Positions 1 through 8,082 of a stretch of 47,066 bases of DNA are shown here, one piece after another (positions within the stretch are counted from its first letter, which is position 1; the number at the start of each line of letters is the position of its first letter). Location of the stretch: positions 1 through 47,066 of the forward strand of contig CAMUBY010000008.1 of the NCBI GenBank assembly GCA_947087265.1, given 5' to 3'. The stretch is from an uncultured Clostridia bacterium (lineage in GTDB: Bacteria; Bacillota; Clostridia; Christensenellales; Borkfalkiaceae). A program made the translations under genes and the position numbers. The notes below the pieces were generated by a model. It saw only the letters and a program-made list of their open reading frames with translations, searched no databases and was not told the DNA's origin.

Positions 1-54
1 TAAAAATTGCAAACATTTTAATAGAACTCGACAACCTTATCACCCTTCATCAGC
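1..54. other. Left-edge sequence with no recognised start for the first gene
   Basis: No gene starts here that I can support. Stops in the frame of the downstream flavodoxin gene lie at 19-24. The bases from there to 54 are open but contain no ATG, GTG or TTG in frame and no Shine-Dalgarno sequence. On the minus strand, bases 18-59 read as a plausible-looking C-terminus ending in a TAA at 18-20, but it is too short to call a gene. Confidence 0.4.
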
Positions 55-789
55 GTGTTCAGCCCTACTGGCGGAACGGAAAAAGTTGCAAGCATTATTG
101 CTAATGCACTCGGTGAGGAAATCGAAATGATTGACTTATCGTTGCAAAACTTTTCAGGTTGTGATTTAACTAATGACAGCATAGCCGTTATGGCAATGCC
201 ATCTTTCGGTGGCAGAGCACCTAAAACCGCAATTGACCATTTGAAAATGGTTAAGGCAAACGGCGCAAAAGCAGTCATTGTTGCCGTTTACGGAAATCGT
301 GAACAGGAAGATACCCTAATCGAAATGGCAGATACCGCAAAAGAATGCGGCTTTAAAGTTGTTGCGGGCATCTCGGCAGTTGCGGAACACTCAATTGCGC
401 ATCAGTACGCTACGGGCAGACCCGATGATATCGACGTTCAACAACTTAACGAATTTGCAAAGTTGATAACCGGAAAAATATATTCTTCGACAGATATTGA
501 GCCAAATATTCCAGGTAATCGTCCTTATAAAAAATCTGGACCGGGGCTTGTTCCAAAAGCGACTTCTGCTTGTACCGCTTGCGGAATATGTGTAAAAAAG
601 TGTCCTGTTGGGGCAATAGATGAAAGTAATCCGAAAAAGACGGATAAAAAAGCTTGCATAAACTGTATGCGCTGTATGGTTGTATGTCCGCAAAATGCAC
701 GTAAAGTCAACGGTACAATGGTAAAACTTGTTGGTGTTGCACTCAAAAAGTCTTGTGGTAGCAGAAAAGACAATAATTTATTCCTTTAA
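55..789 (+). CDS. EFR1-type flavodoxin/ferredoxin fusion, N-terminus abnormal
   Basis: This is an electron-transfer protein with an N-terminal flavodoxin-like domain and a C-terminal pair of [4Fe-4S] clusters, matching EFR1-family ferredoxins. The FMN phosphate loop FSPTGGTEK is at residues 2-10. The two cluster motifs are CxxCxxCxxxCP (CTACGICVKKCP) and CINCMRCMVVCP near residues 175-215. The family normally starts with a hydrophobic first strand about 6-10 residues before the SPTGGT loop. Here the only available start is a GTG right at the loop, with no ribosome site before it, so the first strand is missing or mis-joined. Base use is AT-richer than in the genes after 3 kb. It may be a 5'-truncated, possibly inactive, copy. 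The family call is firm; the start and functionality are uncertain. Confidence 0.7.
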   Translation: MFSPTGGTEKVASIIANALGEEIEMIDLSLQNFSGCDLTNDSIAVMAMPSFGGRAPKTAIDHLKMVKANGAKAVIVAVYGNREQEDTLIEMADTAKECGFKVVAGISAVAEHSIAHQYATGRPDDIDVQQLNEFAKLITGKIYSSTDIEPNIPGNRPYKKSGPGLVPKATSACTACGICVKKCPVGAIDESNPKKTDKKACINCMRCMVVCPQNARKVNGTMVKLVGVALKKSCGSRKDNNLFL

Positions 790-850
790 TGGCAAAAATA
801 ATTTAAATATTTTTAATTGGTACTTAAATTAACTTGGAGATAACACTGCA

Positions 851-1525
851 ATGAAAAAAATAAAAGCTATATTTGTAGACTATTCGGGTACACTTACGCA
901 AGAAATGTGTAAAGCGACAATTGAATTTACTAAAATGGTCTGTACACATAGCAACCTTACTGACCCGAATGAAGCAATCAAGTATTGGTGGACTTCTATA
1001 ACCAATCTTGAAAATAAAAGTAATTTTGGCGAATATCTTTCGCAAGATGATATAACCGATATCGTACTTGAAAAAATGACACAAGAAGTAGGCTTGAAAG
1101 CAGATTTGAATGAATTGCACGAGCTATGTCGAGAGTATTGGTCGAAAGCACCGTTATTCGATGATGTCAAACCATTTTTTACGACTTGCCCTTATCCCAT
1201 TTATATAATTACGAATAATGGCATGCAATATGTCGATATCGCTATGAAAGATAACGGTTTAACTCCTGCCGGCATTGTATGCGGTGATATGGTGCAAGCC
1301 TATAAGCCGCATAAGGAAATATTTTTGAAAGCATTGGAAATTAGCAAATGTAATCCGAGTGAAGTTGTGTATATTGGTGATTCCGAAAAAACCGATGTTT
1401 GCGGTGCATTGTCGGTTGGCATAACGCCTATTTTACTTAATCGAAAAAACAAAGCGGTAAAATCCGATGTTATAGTTATCAATAGATTGTCGGAAGTTTT
1501 GCCACTCTTGAAAAACTTTAATTAA
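851..1525 (+). CDS. HAD-superfamily hydrolase (Asp+2 replaced by Ser)
   Basis: A 224-residue haloacid dehalogenase-like hydrolase, cytoplasmic, substrate unknown. Motif I is VDYSGTL (nucleophile D10), motif II is the T/S of IITNNG near residue 119, motif III is the lysine of KPHKEIF near 155, and motif IV is YIGDSEKTD near 175. In most HAD phosphatases the second residue after the nucleophile is Asp, the general acid/base; here it is Ser12. Dehalogenase- and phosphonatase-like members also lack that Asp, so a simple phosphatase role should not be assumed. An insert between motifs I and II (about residues 17-90) forms an alpha-helical cap (subfamily I). The ATG follows a GGAGA at 836-840 with suitable spacing. 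Codons are AT-rich, like the preceding gene and unlike the genes downstream. Confidence 0.85.
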   Translation: MKKIKAIFVDYSGTLTQEMCKATIEFTKMVCTHSNLTDPNEAIKYWWTSITNLENKSNFGEYLSQDDITDIVLEKMTQEVGLKADLNELHELCREYWSKAPLFDDVKPFFTTCPYPIYIITNNGMQYVDIAMKDNGLTPAGIVCGDMVQAYKPHKEIFLKALEISKCNPSEVVYIGDSEKTDVCGALSVGITPILLNRKNKAVKSDVIVINRLSEVLPLLKNFN

Positions 1526-1713
1526 AATACTACCTAATATATTGGATTAAAATGGAAGAATAAAAAGCAATAAAAGCCCCTATATATCTTTTTTCAAAGT
1601 TTTTGTTGACGTTTGAAATCTAGGTTAAATTGATTTGTAAAATAATTTGTGCAAAATAAGATACTTTTCACGCGAGACACCTACTGAAATGACACTATTT
1701 ACGCAACACACGC

Positions 1714-1750
1714 AAAAAAAAGAGATACCAGTTCGGTATCTCTTTTTTTT
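1714..1750. terminator. Bidirectional rho-independent terminator
   Basis: A 9-bp perfect stem (1721-1729 with 1735-1743, loop AGTTC) is flanked by A7 on the left and T7 on the right, so it can end transcription both of the HAD gene (plus) and of the convergent lipoprotein gene (minus). The rest of 1526-1766 shows no gene. Confidence 0.9.
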
Positions 1751-1766
1751 ATATTAGTTGGTTATA

Positions 1767-3170
1767 CTACAATACCGTAATTGTACCGATGCGGTTGGCT
1801 TGTAGCGCGGAATCGTATATTTCATGATTTGCAAATTGCAATGCGTATAGCGGCCTGCCGTTTATTTCTTCCGAATAAAGTTGCAGATAAACGGTGTATG
1901 TTCCGCTTTGCAGGTTGAGTGCAACCGAATAATGCAGTTCACTTTCGCCGTTGAAAACGTCTACCGACTTTTCGGCTATGGTATTCCCTGCGCTGTCTAC
2001 GAATAACAGTTTCGCAAGTTTTTGCTTGCATAAATTCCCGAACCCTACGTTTTCAAGCGTTAAATTGATTTTTAACTTGTCCGCTTTTTTCGGATAGGTA
2101 AACGTAGCGTTTTTCAGTACAAAGCGATAGCCCATGTGGTTTTCGATGTAAGTAAACGCGCTCTTGCCTTTATAATTTTCCGTCGCCGCATTGCACTGCG
2201 CAGTCACAACAGAATTTTTCCATTTGTCTATCACTTCGTAGTTCCATTCCACGTTCAGATAACTCAAATGAATCTGATACATTTCGGGCAGGCACGTTTC
2301 GATATTGTGCAGGGGAGAGTCGGGAATAACGACTTCTCCGCCGTACGGCAGGTGTTCCGATTGTCCGCTCACAAACGCAACGTCGCGTTCGCGGTCGGAA
2401 TATGTGCCTAAATCGCTTGATGAACCGAGGTAGCCGTCGTTATAAATTCCCAGCCGATATGCTTCGGAAGGAATTTCGGCGCTCAAAGCGTCGTTTGCGG
2501 AAATGCCCAGATAATCGTAAATCATTTTCGGCGTTCGCACCAACACTGGCGTATCTTCCGTATTTGTTAAGAGTGTTTCGATGAGTGCCGATTTATTTTC
2601 CGAAGTTGCAATCGCGCTGGTGTGCATTTCGCCCCACGGACCGAACATTCCCGCTTCCAATGCGGTAACGGTAGCTGGAAAACCGTTCAGGACGGTGCAG
2701 AACTGCTTTGCATGGGCAAGCAGTAATTCCATTTGCGGTTCGGCGTCTGCCTTGCCCGAATATCCTGCGTCGTAGGCAAAGCGGACAATCGCGTTTTTAT
2801 TGCGTTCTCTCAGAAACGAAAGCGTTTCCGCAAATCCCTGTAACGCGTTTTGCGTGAGCGGTTCGTCTACTCCGCCGCCGTTTGCGGAAAACGCGCTGAT
2901 GTCGACGCGGAGGTGATAAAGCCGCGTATTGTCGGTAACGATATTTTTGTTGTAAGAAACGCCGTCCTCTTTCATTCGCACGTAAATCGGGCGATAAAAG
3001 CCCTGGTCAGGATTATCGGTTTTCTCCGTGCTTTCGGTGTAGTCGAGTTGTTGAAGGCAAGAGGTTTCCCCGTCTGTTCCGCACGCACTGCAAAGCGCCG
3101 CTACGGCAAGAACGACCGCTGCGGCGAACACGGAAAAAAATCGGAATTTTGTTTTCGGTATGTTTCGCAT
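1767..3170 (-). CDS. Secreted lipoprotein with DUF4874/DUF4832-like domains
   Basis: A 467-residue exported protein. Residues 1-30 form a signal peptide with a lipidation Cys at 30 (SAC-GT; the -3 position is unusually another Cys). The motif NPDQGFYRP near residue 53 and the following LRVDIS...ETLSFLRERN region, with an alternating sheet/helix pattern like a glycosidase barrel, match DUF4874. The C-terminal half, with a beta-sandwich pattern (FTYPKKADKLKINLTLENVGFGN), matches DUF4832. Families of this kind are found on the surface of gut bacteria and are suspected, not shown, to act on carbohydrates. The gene lies 3 bp after the stop of the phosphodiesterase gene, has no good Shine-Dalgarno of its own and is probably translationally coupled to it. 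Confidence 0.8.
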   Translation of the reverse strand: MRNIPKTKFRFFSVFAAAVVLAVAALCSACGTDGETSCLQQLDYTESTEKTDNPDQGFYRPIYVRMKEDGVSYNKNIVTDNTRLYHLRVDISAFSANGGGVDEPLTQNALQGFAETLSFLRERNKNAIVRFAYDAGYSGKADAEPQMELLLAHAKQFCTVLNGFPATVTALEAGMFGPWGEMHTSAIATSENKSALIETLLTNTEDTPVLVRTPKMIYDYLGISANDALSAEIPSEAYRLGIYNDGYLGSSSDLGTYSDRERDVAFVSGQSEHLPYGGEVVIPDSPLHNIETCLPEMYQIHLSYLNVEWNYEVIDKWKNSVVTAQCNAATENYKGKSAFTYIENHMGYRFVLKNATFTYPKKADKLKINLTLENVGFGNLCKQKLAKLLFVDSAGNTIAEKSVDVFNGESELHYSVALNLQSGTYTVYLQLYSEEINGRPLYALQFANHEIYDSALQANRIGTITVL

Positions 3171-3173
3171 GGT

Positions 3174-3914
3174 TTATAGCTCGGGAAGATAGTTTTCAAA
3201 GATGATATTATCCGCGTATTTGCGCGCCGTTTTTTCTTCGGAAGGGGAGCGCACCGTCCAGGCGAGTTTGACGCCCTCAAACCGTTCCGTCGCTTTTTGC
3301 GGATAATCCGAAAAACGGTAACTGATAAAATCGGGTTTTATTTTTTTATTAAAACTCATATTTTTTATAACGTGCGCTTTGATTCTCCAAAGCAGAGAGC
3401 CGCCGAAATCTTCTTTTTCGGAAACGGCGGTGCCGAGTATTCCGCAGGGAATTTCGGGACGCAAACGTTTATACTCTTTTACGTAAAAGGGTACGAAACT
3501 CTGCACGGCATATTCACCGCCGTAGCCTTTGAGCGCTTCGGAAATTTTAGCAATAAATTCTTTCGTGTCTGCCGAGGGCACGTTTTTAATTTCAAGCAGC
3601 AGCGGAACTTTTCCGTTCAGTTCTTCGAGAAATTCAGAAAACAGGGGAATATTTTCGCGCGAGCCTGCAAGCCGAAGCATGGATAAATCGCTTGCGGAAA
3701 GGTCTTCCACGCGCGCGGAAACGCCCGTCATGCGGAAAAGCGAATCGTCGTGAAAGACCACAAGTTTTCCGTCGCTCGAAAGGCGCACGTCTGTTTCAAT
3801 CGCGTAGCCGTGCTGAATCGCCGCGTGGAACGCGGCAACGGAATTTTCGGGTTTGGACTCGTCGTGCAGACCGCGGTGTGCAACGGGCGTCCGTGTTAAA
3901 AATGAATTCGTCAT
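3174..3914 (-). CDS. Glycerophosphodiester phosphodiesterase
   Basis: A 246-residue GDPD-family enzyme that hydrolyses glycerophosphodiesters to glycerol-3-phosphate and an alcohol. The conserved AHRG is at residues 12-15 (H13, R14). The metal ligands are E40 and D42 in ETDVRLSSDG, and the second catalytic His is H55 in VVFHDD. No signal peptide is visible, so it is likely cytoplasmic, like UgpQ. The ATG at 3914 lies only 6 bases after the -10 of a good promoter and has no Shine-Dalgarno sequence, which suggests a leaderless or nearly leaderless mRNA. It leads a two-gene operon with the DUF4832-type lipoprotein. Confidence 0.93.
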   Translation of the reverse strand: MTNSFLTRTPVAHRGLHDESKPENSVAAFHAAIQHGYAIETDVRLSSDGKLVVFHDDSLFRMTGVSARVEDLSASDLSMLRLAGSRENIPLFSEFLEELNGKVPLLLEIKNVPSADTKEFIAKISEALKGYGGEYAVQSFVPFYVKEYKRLRPEIPCGILGTAVSEKEDFGGSLLWRIKAHVIKNMSFNKKIKPDFISYRFSDYPQKATERFEGVKLAWTVRSPSEEKTARKYADNIIFENYLPEL

Positions 3915-3920
3915 GGAAAT

Positions 3921-3949
3921 ATTTTACCAAAACAAAAAGAGAATTGCAA
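3921..3949 (-). promoter_or_regulatory. Promoter for the phosphodiesterase operon
   Basis: On the minus strand TTGCAA (3949-3944), a 17-bp spacer and TAAAAT (3926-3921). The expected transcription start falls at or within a base or two of the ATG at 3914. Confidence 0.7.
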
Positions 3950-3955
3950 TAGCGG

Positions 3956-3984
3956 TTGCAAATTTTCGGAATTTTTATTATAAT
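3956..3984 (+). promoter_or_regulatory. Promoter for lepA operon
   Basis: TTGCAA (3956-3961), 17-bp spacer, TATAAT (3979-3984). It lies back to back with the minus-strand promoter of the phosphodiesterase operon; the two -35 boxes are only 6 bp apart. Confidence 0.8.
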
Positions 3985-4009
3985 TGATTTTGTTAAGGAA
4001 AATCATTTT

Positions 4010-5821
4010 ATGGCGAATCCCAATCCGAAATTAAGAAACTTCTGCATTATCGCGCATATCGACCACGGTAAGAGCACCATTGCCGACCGCATTATGGAAC
4101 TCACGGGGCAGGTGAGTAAGCGCGATATGGAAGAACAACTGCTCGACAGCATGGATATCGAGCGCGAACGCGGCATTACCATTAAACTCACGCCCGTGAG
4201 AATGTACTATACCGCGCTCGACGGCAACGAATACGAATTCAACCTCATCGATACGCCGGGACACGTCGACTTCACTTACGAAGTCAGCCGTTCGCTTGCG
4301 GCGTGCGAGGGCGCGATTTTAGTCGTGGACGCCACGCAGGGCGTAGAAGCGCAAACGCTTGCGAACGTTTATCTTGCGCTCGAAAACAATCTCGAAATTG
4401 TGCCCGTTATCAATAAAATCGATTTACAGTCCGCGCGGATTGACGAAACAAAAGCGGAGATAGAGGAAGTCATCGGACTGGACGCCAAAGAGGCGCCCTG
4501 CGTTTCCGCCAAAGACGGCACGAATATCCGCGATATTTTAGAGGCGGTCGTAAAACTCGTGCCGCCGCCCGAGGGGGATACGGAAGCGCCGCTCAAAGCG
4601 CTCATCTTTGACAGTTATTACGATAACTATAAAGGCGTTATCCTGTTCGTGCGCGTGAAGGACGGCACGGTTAGGGTAGGAGATAAAATCAAGACTTTCC
4701 TCTCCGAACGCACTTACGACGTTACGGAAGTCGGCGCGTTCGCGCCTCATTTACAGCCCAAAGAAGCGCTTTCTGCCGGCGAGGTCGGCTATATCGCGGC
4801 GAGCATTAAATCCATTCAGGACGTCGCGGTGGGCGATACGGTCACGAACGCAGTTGCGCCCGCAAACGAGCCTCTTCCCGGCTATAAGGCGGTACAGCCC
4901 GTTGTGTTCTGCGGCATTTATCCGCTTGACGGCAGTAAGTTTTTAGACCTCAAAGAGGCAATCTTAAAACTCAAACTCAACGACGCTTCGCTCATCTTCG
5001 AGCCCGATAATTCGGTGGCGCTCGGCTTCGGGTTCCGCTGCGGCTTTTTGGGACTTTTACACATGGAGATTGTGCAGGAGCGCATCGAGCGCGAATTCAA
5101 CCTCGATATTATAACGACCGCGCCTTCCGTTTCTTATCTCGTGCATAAGACGGACGGGAGCGAACTCTACGTCGATAACCCCTCGCACCTGCCGCCGCCC
5201 TCGGACATCGAGAGCATGGAAGAGCCTATCGTTAAGGCGGAAATTTATACGCCGCCCGACTATCTGGGGCAGATTATGGACTTGTGTCAGGACAAGCGCG
5301 GCGTGTTCAAGGATATGACTTATCTCGACGCACGGCGCGTAAAACTCGAATACCGCCTGCCGCTCAATGAAATCGTGTACGACTTTTTCGACGAACTGAA
5401 ATCGAGAACGAAGGGATACGCGAGTTTCGATTACGAAGTTGCAGGCTACGAAAAGAGCAAACTCGTAAAACTCGACATTCTCCTCAACGGCGATATCTGC
5501 GACGCGCTTTCTACCATCGTGCATGAAGAGCGCGCCTATTCGCGCGGCAGAACGCTGTGCGAAAACTTAAAAGAGGCAATTCCGCGCCAACTCTTTGAAA
5601 TTCCCGTGCAGGCGGCAATCGGCGGTAAGATTATCGCGCGCGAAACGGTAAAGGCGGTGCGGAAAGACGTGCTTGCAAAGTGCTACGGCGGCGATATTAC
5701 AAGAAAGAAGAAATTGCTTGAAAAACAGAAAGAGGGCAAGAAGCGGATGCGGCAGGTCGGTACGGTGGAAGTGCCGAGCGAAGTTTTTATGGAAATTCTC
5801 AAAACCAATAAGGACAAATAA
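4010..5821 (+). CDS. lepA: Elongation factor 4 (LepA), back-translocating ribosomal GTPase
   Basis: A 603-residue translational GTPase of normal family length. G1 is AHIDHGKST at residues 15-23, G2 includes RERGITIK, G3 is DTPGH and G4 is NKID. These are followed by the EF-G-like domains II, III and V and the LepA-specific C-terminal domain ending in the basic [18 protein letters not shown]. LepA binds stalled or mistranslocated ribosomes. The ATG at 4010 is chosen because AAGGAA (3995-4000) lies 9 bases before it. An in-frame TTG at 3956 would start translation inside the promoter and add 18 residues absent from the family. It leads an operon of five closely spaced genes. Confidence 0.97.
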   Translation: MANPNPKLRNFCIIAHIDHGKSTIADRIMELTGQVSKRDMEEQLLDSMDIERERGITIKLTPVRMYYTALDGNEYEFNLIDTPGHVDFTYEVSRSLAACEGAILVVDATQGVEAQTLANVYLALENNLEIVPVINKIDLQSARIDETKAEIEEVIGLDAKEAPCVSAKDGTNIRDILEAVVKLVPPPEGDTEAPLKALIFDSYYDNYKGVILFVRVKDGTVRVGDKIKTFLSERTYDVTEVGAFAPHLQPKEALSAGEVGYIAASIKSIQDVAVGDTVTNAVAPANEPLPGYKAVQPVVFCGIYPLDGSKFLDLKEAILKLKLNDASLIFEPDNSVALGFGFRCGFLGLLHMEIVQERIEREFNLDIITTAPSVSYLVHKTDGSELYVDNPSHLPPPSDIESMEEPIVKAEIYTPPDYLGQIMDLCQDKRGVFKDMTYLDARRVKLEYRLPLNEIVYDFFDELKSRTKGYASFDYEVAGYEKSKLVKLDILLNGDICDALSTIVHEERAYSRGRTLCENLKEAIPRQLFEIPVQAAIGGKIIARETVKAVRKDVLAKCYGGDITRKKKLLEKQKEGKKRMRQVGTVEVPSEVFMEILKTNKDK

Positions 5822-5822
5822 T

Positions 5823-6617
5823 ATGGAAACGGATTTATTTGACGGCGAAATTGTAAGGGTTGACGGCTTACGCAAGACGTTTACCCTTTCGCGCAAACAA
5901 CAGAGAACGGAAAAGACGGGTTTGAAACGCAAAATTGCGGTAGACGGACTTTCGTTTACCGCGCGCAAAGGCGAAATTTACGGTTTGCTCGGTCCTAACG
6001 GCGCAGGAAAAACTACTACGCTTAGAATGCTCTCCACGCTTATTAAACCCGACGCGGGCGACGCGTTTATCTGCGGCGAATCGATTGTCAGAAATCCGCA
6101 GAAAGTGCGCGATAAAATCGGGTTTATGACGAGCGAGCTAAAACTCGACGGGTTTTTCACGCCCGATTACTTATTCAACTTTTTCGGAGAAATGCACGGC
6201 TGCGGCAAGGAAGAATTGAAACAACGCAAAGAAGAACTGTTTGCGCGGTTCGGTATCGACCGTTTTGCAAACGTGCGCGTCAAAGATTTATCGACGGGTA
6301 TGAAACAGAAAATTTCGCTCGTCGTTTCGATTGTGCACGAACCCGAAGTGATTATTTTCGACGAGCCGACTAACGGGCTCGACGTAGTGACCGCAAAAGT
6401 GGTAACCGACTTTTTGCTCGAGCTCAAAAATATGGGCAAGAGCATTATTCTCTCCACACATATTTTTTCGCTTGTGGAAAAATTGTGCGACCGCGTCGGA
6501 ATTATCATCGACGGCAAGGCGGTTGCGGACGGCACCTTGCAGGAAGTTTGCGGCGGCGTTACGCTCGAAGAGAAATTCTTTGAAATTTACCGTAGTGTCA
6601 AGGGGGTGGAAGAATGA
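5823..6617 (+). CDS. ABC exporter ATP-binding protein, NatA/CcmA type
   Basis: A 264-residue ATPase subunit. Walker A is GPNGAGKTT near residue 58, the signature is LSTGMKQK near 155, Walker B is VIIFDEPTNGLD near 175 and the switch His is in LSTHIF. The sequence resembles NatA-type ATPases of ABC-2 exporters, which in Bacillus drive Na+ extrusion; the substrate here is not shown. The start at 5823 is preceded by AAGGA (5810-5814) and lies 1 bp after the lepA stop. The stop overlaps the ATG of the permease gene by 4 bp (ATGA), so the two subunits are translationally coupled. Confidence 0.9.
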   Translation: METDLFDGEIVRVDGLRKTFTLSRKQQRTEKTGLKRKIAVDGLSFTARKGEIYGLLGPNGAGKTTTLRMLSTLIKPDAGDAFICGESIVRNPQKVRDKIGFMTSELKLDGFFTPDYLFNFFGEMHGCGKEELKQRKEELFARFGIDRFANVRVKDLSTGMKQKISLVVSIVHEPEVIIFDEPTNGLDVVTAKVVTDFLLELKNMGKSIILSTHIFSLVEKLCDRVGIIIDGKAVADGTLQEVCGGVTLEEKFFEIYRSVKGVEE

Positions 6618-7765
6618 AACTGCTCGCGCTCATGAAAAAAGAATTTTACCGTTTCTTTCACGACCCGCGCCTGATTGTTACCATGCTGCTTCCCGGTATC
6701 ATCATATATTTTATTTATAGCGTGCTCGGCAGCGTGATTTGGGACGACGAAGAGAAAAATTATACCTACGACGTATACGTAAGCGGAGAATCGCAAATCA
6801 CGGCGGTATTCGACGGTTTGGTGGAGAAAGGCACTGTTAAGTTCATCCAAACGGAGGACGTTGAATCCGCAAAGGAAGCGGTGAAACAGGAAAAGGCGGC
6901 GGCGCTCATTGTGTTTCCCGAAAATTTCGACGAACTGGTTGCGGATTACGAAGCGGGTTCCAGCCCCGTCGATTCCGCGCCCGAAGTACAGATTTATTAC
7001 CGTTCGGCAGATGAGTCGAGTTACAGTTTTTATTTGCTTGCAAGCGGTGCGTTCGGAAAATATCAGAACCGTTTTGTCATTAACAACGGCGCGGCTTATG
7101 ATTTGTCCGATGCCAACGAAATTTCGATGTCGGTCATGGGCGGAATTTTGCCGTTCCTGGTAGTCATCTTTATCTTCTCCGCCGGTATGAGTGTCACGCT
7201 CGAATCGGTGGCGGGCGAAAAGGAGCGCGGTACGCTCGCAACCATTCTGGTGACAAGCGTAAAACGTTCGCACATCGCGCTCGGAAAAATTATTCCGCTC
7301 AGTTGCATTTCGGCAATCGGCGCGGCGTCGAGTTTCCTCGGCGTTTCGCTCTCTATGCCAAAACTGATGGGCGCATCCGTCGGCAGCGTCATGAGCAGTT
7401 TCGGTTTTTTGAGTTATCTCTTTATCTTCCTGCTCATTCTAAGCGTTGTGCCGCTCATTACGGCGCTCATTTCCGTGGTGTCCGCTTATTCCAAATCCGT
7501 GAAAGAGGCGTCCGCCTATACGGGTATGCTCATGATTTTGGTTATGGTGTTATCCCTCGTTTCCGTGTTCGTTTCGGACATCGGCGGTTGGATTGTTGCC
7601 GTTCCCATTCTGAACGCCGTCGTCTGTATGCAGAATATACTTGCCATGCAGTTTTCGGTATGGCAGTCGCTCGTTTCCTTCGGATTGAATTTTGTGTACA
7701 CCGCGCTTCTCGTGTTTGCAATTTCCAAAATGCTTTCGAGTGAAAAAATTATGAACGGTTCTTAA
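6614..7765 (+). CDS. ABC-2 exporter permease, NatB-like
   Basis: A 383-residue membrane subunit. One helix near residues 18-36 is followed by a large extracytoplasmic domain (about residues 37-170). Five further helices lie at about 174-196, 220-245, 265-290, 300-325 and 345-370. The motif ESVAGEKERGTLATIL after the second helix is characteristic of NatB/ABC-2 permeases with the long first loop. It pairs with the preceding ATPase by gene overlap. The substrate is unknown; Na+ or a small hydrophobic compound are options by analogy only. Confidence 0.9.
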   Translation: MKLLALMKKEFYRFFHDPRLIVTMLLPGIIIYFIYSVLGSVIWDDEEKNYTYDVYVSGESQITAVFDGLVEKGTVKFIQTEDVESAKEAVKQEKAAALIVFPENFDELVADYEAGSSPVDSAPEVQIYYRSADESSYSFYLLASGAFGKYQNRFVINNGAAYDLSDANEISMSVMGGILPFLVVIFIFSAGMSVTLESVAGEKERGTLATILVTSVKRSHIALGKIIPLSCISAIGAASSFLGVSLSMPKLMGASVGSVMSSFGFLSYLFIFLLILSVVPLITALISVVSAYSKSVKEASAYTGMLMILVMVLSLVSVFVSDIGGWIVAVPILNAVVCMQNILAMQFSVWQSLVSFGLNFVYTALLVFAISKMLSSEKIMNGS

Positions 7766-7769
7766 CGGT

Positions 7770-8081
7770 ATGGAACAAAATTTTTATCAAAAAGTTTACG
7801 GGTTTTTAACGGCTGTACCGAAGGGGAAAGTTGTTACCTACGGCTTAATTGCGGCGGCAATCGGGCATCCGCGCGCCGCTCGGCAGGTGGGGAATGCGCT
7901 CCACCACAATCCGAAACCGGGAATCATACCTTGCCACAGGGTGGTGAACCGCGAGGGCAGGCTTGCGCCCGCGTTTGCATTCGGCGGCGAGGAAAGACAG
8001 GCGGAACTTCTCCGCAATGAGGGCGTGGAAGTCATAGACGGATTTGTTCCGTTGCAAAAATATCTCTGGGAGGGCGACTGA
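7770..8081 (+). CDS. Short methylated-DNA-protein cysteine methyltransferase domain protein
   Basis: A 103-residue protein that corresponds only to the C-terminal DNA-binding and active-site domain of O6-alkylguanine-DNA alkyltransferases. The active-site motif IPCHRVV is present with the acceptor Cys at 55. The recognition helix region RAARQVGNALHHNP (residues 35-48) is typical. Alkyltransferase-like (ATL) proteins of similar size replace this Cys, usually with Trp or Ala; this one keeps it, so direct dealkylation remains possible. The N-terminal domain of Ogt/Ada-C is absent. It sits 4 bp after the permease stop and 1 bp before the hemW start, inside the lepA-hemW operon. Confidence 0.92.
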   Translation: MEQNFYQKVYGFLTAVPKGKVVTYGLIAAAIGHPRAARQVGNALHHNPKPGIIPCHRVVNREGRLAPAFAFGGEERQAELLRNEGVEVIDGFVPLQKYLWEGD

Positions 8082-8082
8082 A

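Noticed and set aside
3956..4009. Upstream in-frame TTG start for LepA
   Set aside because: It lies in the -35 box of the promoter and has no ribosome site; ATG 4010 has AAGGAA at good spacing.
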